Shown one piece after another: positions 61,265 through 64,000 of a stretch of 64,000 nt of DNA. The stretch comes from Natrarchaeobius chitinivorans (GTDB taxonomy: Archaea; Halobacteriota; Halobacteria; Halobacteriales; Natrialbaceae), in the NCBI RefSeq assembly GCF_003841505.1, contig NZ_REGA01000003.1, positions 62,001 through 126,000 of the forward strand, read 5' to 3'. The position numbers and the translations under genes are program-made. Position 1 is the stretch's first letter. Each line of letters opens with the position of its first letter. Below the pieces are notes generated by a model that was given only the letters and a program-made list of their open reading frames with translations, ran no database searches and was not told the origin of the DNA.

Positions 61265-61975
61265 ATGCAACCGCTTTTCATCCAGGGGGTCCTCGAGCAG
61301 ATCCAGGCGAACATCGTCAACTTCATCGACTTCCTGCCGACGCTGTTTGCGGCGATTCTGATCGTCCTCGCCGGCTTCGCCGTCGGAACGTTCCTCCAGC
61401 CGATCGTGAGCCGAACCGCCCGCCGAATCGAACTCGACGAAAAGGTTCGCCAGACCCCGTTCGGGCCGCTGTTCCCGGACGAGGAGGGAGCGGTGTCGAA
61501 CGCGCTGGGGGCGATCGTGAAGTACTACGTCCTGTTGATCGCGATCTTCGCAGCGGCGGAGTGGATCGAACTCCAGTTCGTGACGACCTGGCTCGAGAGT
61601 GCGATTTCGTACCTGCCGTCGCTGGTCGCCGGCGTCGTCATCCTGCTGGTCGGCTTCTTCGTCGCCGACCACGTCGCGAACACGGTTCGGCGCTCCGAGG
61701 TCGCTCGCGAGTCCGGTTTCTCGGCCGCTCTCGCCGCCGGGACGAAGGTGTTTCTGTACTTCGTCGTCGTCGTCATCGGTCTCGACACGATGGGCGTCCC
61801 CGTCGCCATCCTCTACACGTTCGCGCAGGCGTTCGCCTTCGCCTTCGGCCTCGCCGCCGCCATCGCGATCGGCATCGCCTTCGGCTGGGGTGGAAAGGAC
61901 TACGTGAGCGAGAACATCGACGGCTGGCTCGAGAGTTCGAAAGACGTCGCCGGCGACGATCAGGCCGACGACTGA
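61265..61975 (+). CDS. Conserved TM-helix-repeat (MscS-TM/CmpX-like) membrane protein
   Basis: 236 aa. Segments: VNFIDFLPTLFAAILIVLAG, YYVLLIAIFAAAEWIELQ, ISYLPSLVAGVVILLVGFFV, and VFLYFVVVVIGLDTMGVPVA with TFAQAFAFAFGLAAAIAIGI. Two related repeats of the form helix-LPSLxAGxxILxxGxFVxxxV match the TM-helix repeat family related to mechanosensitive channels. The ending AFGWGGKDYVSENIDGWLES is family-typical. Probably a channel-like or regulatory membrane protein; the MscS pore domain itself is not evident. Confidence 0.85.
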   Translation: MQPLFIQGVLEQIQANIVNFIDFLPTLFAAILIVLAGFAVGTFLQPIVSRTARRIELDEKVRQTPFGPLFPDEEGAVSNALGAIVKYYVLLIAIFAAAEWIELQFVTTWLESAISYLPSLVAGVVILLVGFFVADHVANTVRRSEVARESGFSAALAAGTKVFLYFVVVVIGLDTMGVPVAILYTFAQAFAFAFGLAAAIAIGIAFGWGGKDYVSENIDGWLESSKDVAGDDQADD

Positions 61976-61982
61976 GACGGAT

Positions 61983-62050
61983 CGCTGGTCGTCGTCGCAC
62001 ACCCGTTCGCCAGCCGGCGCTGTACGATCGGTGTCTCAATCGTTTGCTTC
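61983..62050. repeat. Degenerate family B-like element, copy B7
   Basis: GTCGCACACCCGTTCGCC and GATCGGTGTCTCAATCGTTT keep the inner family B order, but both terminal TATAGTA sequences are lost. Lies between the stops of two convergent genes. Confidence 0.35.
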
Positions 62051-62657
62051 AATCGTCGTACTTCGGTTTTCGTTCCCTGGCGCGCTCGAGGGCCGTCTCG
62101 ACGACGTCACGGACGTCACCGGAGAAGACGTCTCCGTGACCGGCGTACATCCGAGAGACGCCGTCGGGCAACCGCTCGAGTAGCGTCTCGATGCTGTCGA
62201 TGAGCCGTTCGCGGGACTGGCCGGCCATGTCGGTGCGGCCGAAACTGCCGTAATCGAACGCCCCGTCGTCGTGGACCACGACGTCGCCGGAGAACAGCGA
62301 CGACTCCGAGACGAACGAGAGGTGATCGTCCGCGTGGCCGGGCGTGTAGACCACGTCGAACGTCTCGTCGCCGATCGGCACCGTCTCCCCGTCCGAGAGT
62401 GACTCCGTCCGCGCCGGGTGATGTGCGTAGGCGTAGACGTCCGGATCGAAGGCGTCGACGACGGCCTCGAGTTGCTCGACGTGATCGCCGTGTTGGTGAG
62501 TCAGGACGATCGCGTCGACGCGGTCCGTATGCGATCGGATCTCGTCGACGACGCCGTCCCACGCGCCCGCGTCCACGAGCGTCGTCTGCTCGCCGATTGC
62601 CAGAAACGCGTTGCAGGTGAACGTCTCCGCATCGTCGGTCACGTGGTGAACTTCCAT
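62049..62657 (-). CDS. Metallo-beta-lactamase fold hydrolase
   Basis: 202 aa. Motifs: IVLTHQHGDHVEQLEAVVD (HxHxDH) near residue 51, VVYTPGHADDHLSFVSES, LFSGDVVVHDDGAFDYG (Asp ligand) and MYAGHGDVFSGD. It is a glyoxalase II-like thioester hydrolase by layout, though the substrate is unknown. Start at MEVHHVTDDAETFTCNAF; earlier in-frame codons were rejected as non-acidic. Confidence 0.85.
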   Translation of the reverse strand: MEVHHVTDDAETFTCNAFLAIGEQTTLVDAGAWDGVVDEIRSHTDRVDAIVLTHQHGDHVEQLEAVVDAFDPDVYAYAHHPARTESLSDGETVPIGDETFDVVYTPGHADDHLSFVSESSLFSGDVVVHDDGAFDYGSFGRTDMAGQSRERLIDSIETLLERLPDGVSRMYAGHGDVFSGDVRDVVETALERARERKPKYDD

Positions 62658-62818
62658 AGTCGGACACTCGAGAGCGGACGCCAAAATGGTGCTGTTCGAA
62701 GCGGACGGTGGTGGCAACGATTTCTCGACGCGTTCTCGACTCTCTTTTTTTTCACGAACGACGGCCCCACACCCATCACCGCGGAATTTTTCAACTGGAG
62801 GCCCGTAGACAATCGTGT

Positions 62819-62995
62819 ATGGGATTCGGGAGCTACGACGAATCCGAGCAACAGGAAGTGGACGCTGATTTTGACGAAGACGACGGAGTCAAATCCGGAG
62901 AAAGCAGTCACGACGGAACGATCGAGTTCGAAAACGGAGCCTCGAGCGACGAACTACTCGACCGACTGAAAGAGATCAAAGACGACGACGGGTGA
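62819..62995 (+). CDS. DUF5786 family protein
   Basis: 58 aa, very acidic. MGFGSYDESEQQEVDADFDE is the signature start of this haloarchaeal family, and it ends SSDELLDRLKEIKDDDG. Function unknown. Its TGA shares a base with the next ATG (TGATG), so the two are translationally coupled. GGAATTTTTCAACT lies about 28 nt upstream. Confidence 0.85.
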   Translation: MGFGSYDESEQQEVDADFDEDDGVKSGESSHDGTIEFENGASSDELLDRLKEIKDDDG

Positions 62996-63567
62996 TGAAG
63001 TCCGGGGTGCGGGCGCTGGGCGTCGCCGAATCGTACCGGGGCGGTCGGGACCACAGCACGCTCGCCGGGGCGGTCGTGCGTGCCGATGGCGTGCTCGACG
63101 GACTCGCCTACGAACCCTGCACCGTCGGCGGCACAGACGCCACCGACGCCGTCGTCACGCTCGTCGCCGACCTCGAGCGACCCGACGCCCGGTACGTCCT
63201 GCTCGGCGCTATCGCCCCCGCATGGTACAACGTCGTCGACCTCTCGCGGGTCCGGGAGGCGTGCGAGCGCCCAGCGATCGCCGTGACGTTCGAAGCGAGC
63301 GACGGCCTCGAGTCCGGACTCCGGGAGGCGTTTTCCGGTCGGGAACTCGAGGCCCGCCTCGAGATCTACCGGAAACTTCCCGACCGTCGGCCGGTGTCGA
63401 TCGACGGTGAGACGGTCTACGTCCGGTGTGTCGGTTGCGAATTCGAAGAAGCTGAGGAGGTCGTGAGGGCGTTCACGTCGGCGGGCGGTCGGCCGGAGCC
63501 GATCCGCATCGCGCGACTGGCCGCACGCGCGGCGGATCGGTACGCGCCGTCGAACGATCGAGTGTAA
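62995..63567 (+). CDS. DUF99 (UPF0215) family protein
   Basis: 190 aa. GVRALGVAESYRGG, LAGAVVRADGVLDGLAYEPC, YVLLGAIAPAWYNVVDLSRV and RPAIAVTFEASDGLE fit the DUF99 family, which is widespread in archaea and suspected to act in nucleic-acid metabolism (related to endonuclease V by fold). No biochemical role is established to my knowledge. Starts in a TGATG overlap with DUF5786. Confidence 0.85.
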   Translation: MKSGVRALGVAESYRGGRDHSTLAGAVVRADGVLDGLAYEPCTVGGTDATDAVVTLVADLERPDARYVLLGAIAPAWYNVVDLSRVREACERPAIAVTFEASDGLESGLREAFSGRELEARLEIYRKLPDRRPVSIDGETVYVRCVGCEFEEAEEVVRAFTSAGGRPEPIRIARLAARAADRYAPSNDRV

Positions 63568-63734
63568 GACCGGCGGACAGCAGTCGGTGTGGCGGCGGTC
63601 TGGAACTCGCGATCTCGGATACCGACCGCACTCGAGGGACCGATCGTCACGACGGGTTGTCCGATCAGACCGATCCGTATCGGTCCGTCGTCGGGACCCG
63701 AAAGACGTAGTAGTCGGCCGTCTGTCCTACCGGT

Positions 63735-64000
63735 ATGGGATCGATGGAGGACCTCCGTGTCAGTGCGTGTACGCGCTGCCCGGAGCTGGTCGACTCTCGG
63801 AGTCAGATCGTCAACGGGGCGGGGCCTGAGGACGCCGATGTCCTGTTCGTCGGCGAGGGACCCGGCGCACAGGAAGACGAAGAGGGTGAACCGTTCGTCG
63901 GTCGCAGTGGCTCTGTACTCGACGAGCAACTCCGGATCGTCGGACTCGACCGCGACCGGATCCGGATCACGAACTGCGTCCGGTGTCGACCGCCGGAGAA
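63735..64000 (+). CDS. udg: Family 4 uracil-DNA glycosylase, 5' part (runs off window)
   Basis: The first 88 codons are inside the window. MGSMEDLRVSACTRCPELVD has the first two Fe-S cluster cysteines (CxxC). LFVGEGPGAQEDEEGEPFVG is the catalytic/uracil-binding motif of family 4 UDG, and ITNCVRCRPPE follows. It removes uracil from DNA, important in high-temperature and salt-stressed archaea. The frame is open to the end of the window. Confidence 0.93.
   Translation, partial: MGSMEDLRVSACTRCPELVDSRSQIVNGAGPEDADVLFVGEGPGAQEDEEGEPFVGRSGSVLDEQLRIVGLDRDRIRITNCVRCRPPE

Noticed and set aside
62745-62752. Run of eight T residues on the plus strand
   Set aside because: No plus-strand gene ends before it, so a terminator role is not supported.
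1-64000. tRNA, rRNA and CRISPR arrays
   Set aside because: Looked for T-loop-like GGTTCGAATCC motifs, rRNA-like blocks and regularly spaced repeats by eye; the only TCGAATCCC match (about 32010) is inside the HD-domain gene. A tRNAscan or CRISPR finder run would be decisive.

Overview
The window is a chromosomal stretch of an extremely halophilic archaeon (class Halobacteria). The evidence is high GC, strongly acidic proteins, many apparently leaderless genes with a TATA-like box about 25-30 nt before the start codon, archaeal information-processing genes (aIF2-gamma, Rpo7, Spt4, eL40, Trm1, Tsr3), the archaeal CoA pathway (pantoate kinase, phosphopantothenate synthetase, DUF359 kinase), a GGGP-synthase-family ether-lipid enzyme, and haloarchaeal families (HalOD1, DUF5786, DUF5787, HTH-10 regulators). 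The repeat content would fit a member of the Natrialbales, but that is only an impression. No rRNA, tRNA or CRISPR was seen.

Layout. 1-14 kb: UspA tail, CapA-like hydrolase, a frameshifted MoaD-related gene, a sensor kinase, a DHH phosphoesterase, a UspA/GNAT stress cluster, an AAA ATPase with a His/Asp-repeat tail, membrane and regulatory genes, a PhnP-like hydrolase and a DUF5787 protein. 14.9-17.9 kb: a conserved information operon (aIF2-gamma, PIN/Fcf1-like, Rpo7, Spt4, DUF359 dephospho-CoA kinase). 18-30 kb: FAD reductase, SpoIIM-like membrane protein, SWIM protein, Trm1, BrkB family, rhodanese-metallohydrolase, Sir2, two HTH-10 regulators and a GGGP synthase. 30-38 kb: an accessory-looking area with small membrane protein, RNase Z-like and HD hydrolases, a flavin oxidase beside a FilR1-like regulator, a Tat cupin, a P450 and most of the MITE-like repeats. 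38-46 kb: AspRS and the two archaeal CoA genes, separated by a 965-residue membrane protein with 13 DUF1508-like repeats and followed by an AT-rich integration scar. 46-64 kb: a FlaG/beta-helix fusion, HalOD1, TyrRS, BirA, UspA, amidohydrolase, HisH, an Lhr helicase, a Rieske fusion, Tsr3, eL40, a TM-repeat channel-like protein, metallohydrolase, DUF5786, DUF99 and the start of a family-4 uracil-DNA glycosylase.

The most unusual content is non-coding. Family A is an approximately 85-bp palindrome ending in TGATACGG(A/T)TT; its terminal TGA or TAA is the stop codon of five different genes. Family B is an 83-245 bp MITE-like palindrome ending TATAGTA. A third palindrome touches a family B copy. 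Independently, short tandem duplications (19-32 bp, two or three copies) sit across or just behind the stop codons of several genes. These suggest that gene 3' ends are preferred sites for palindrome placement and slippage, possibly acting as bidirectional terminators.

Functional links: three of the archaeal CoA enzymes are in the window; five UspA-type genes plus GNAT and AAA genes form a stress-related set; a 25-bp motif repeated in inverted orientation flanks the FilR1-like regulator and lies upstream of the flavin oxidase, suggesting a small regulon or a tiny mobile unit.
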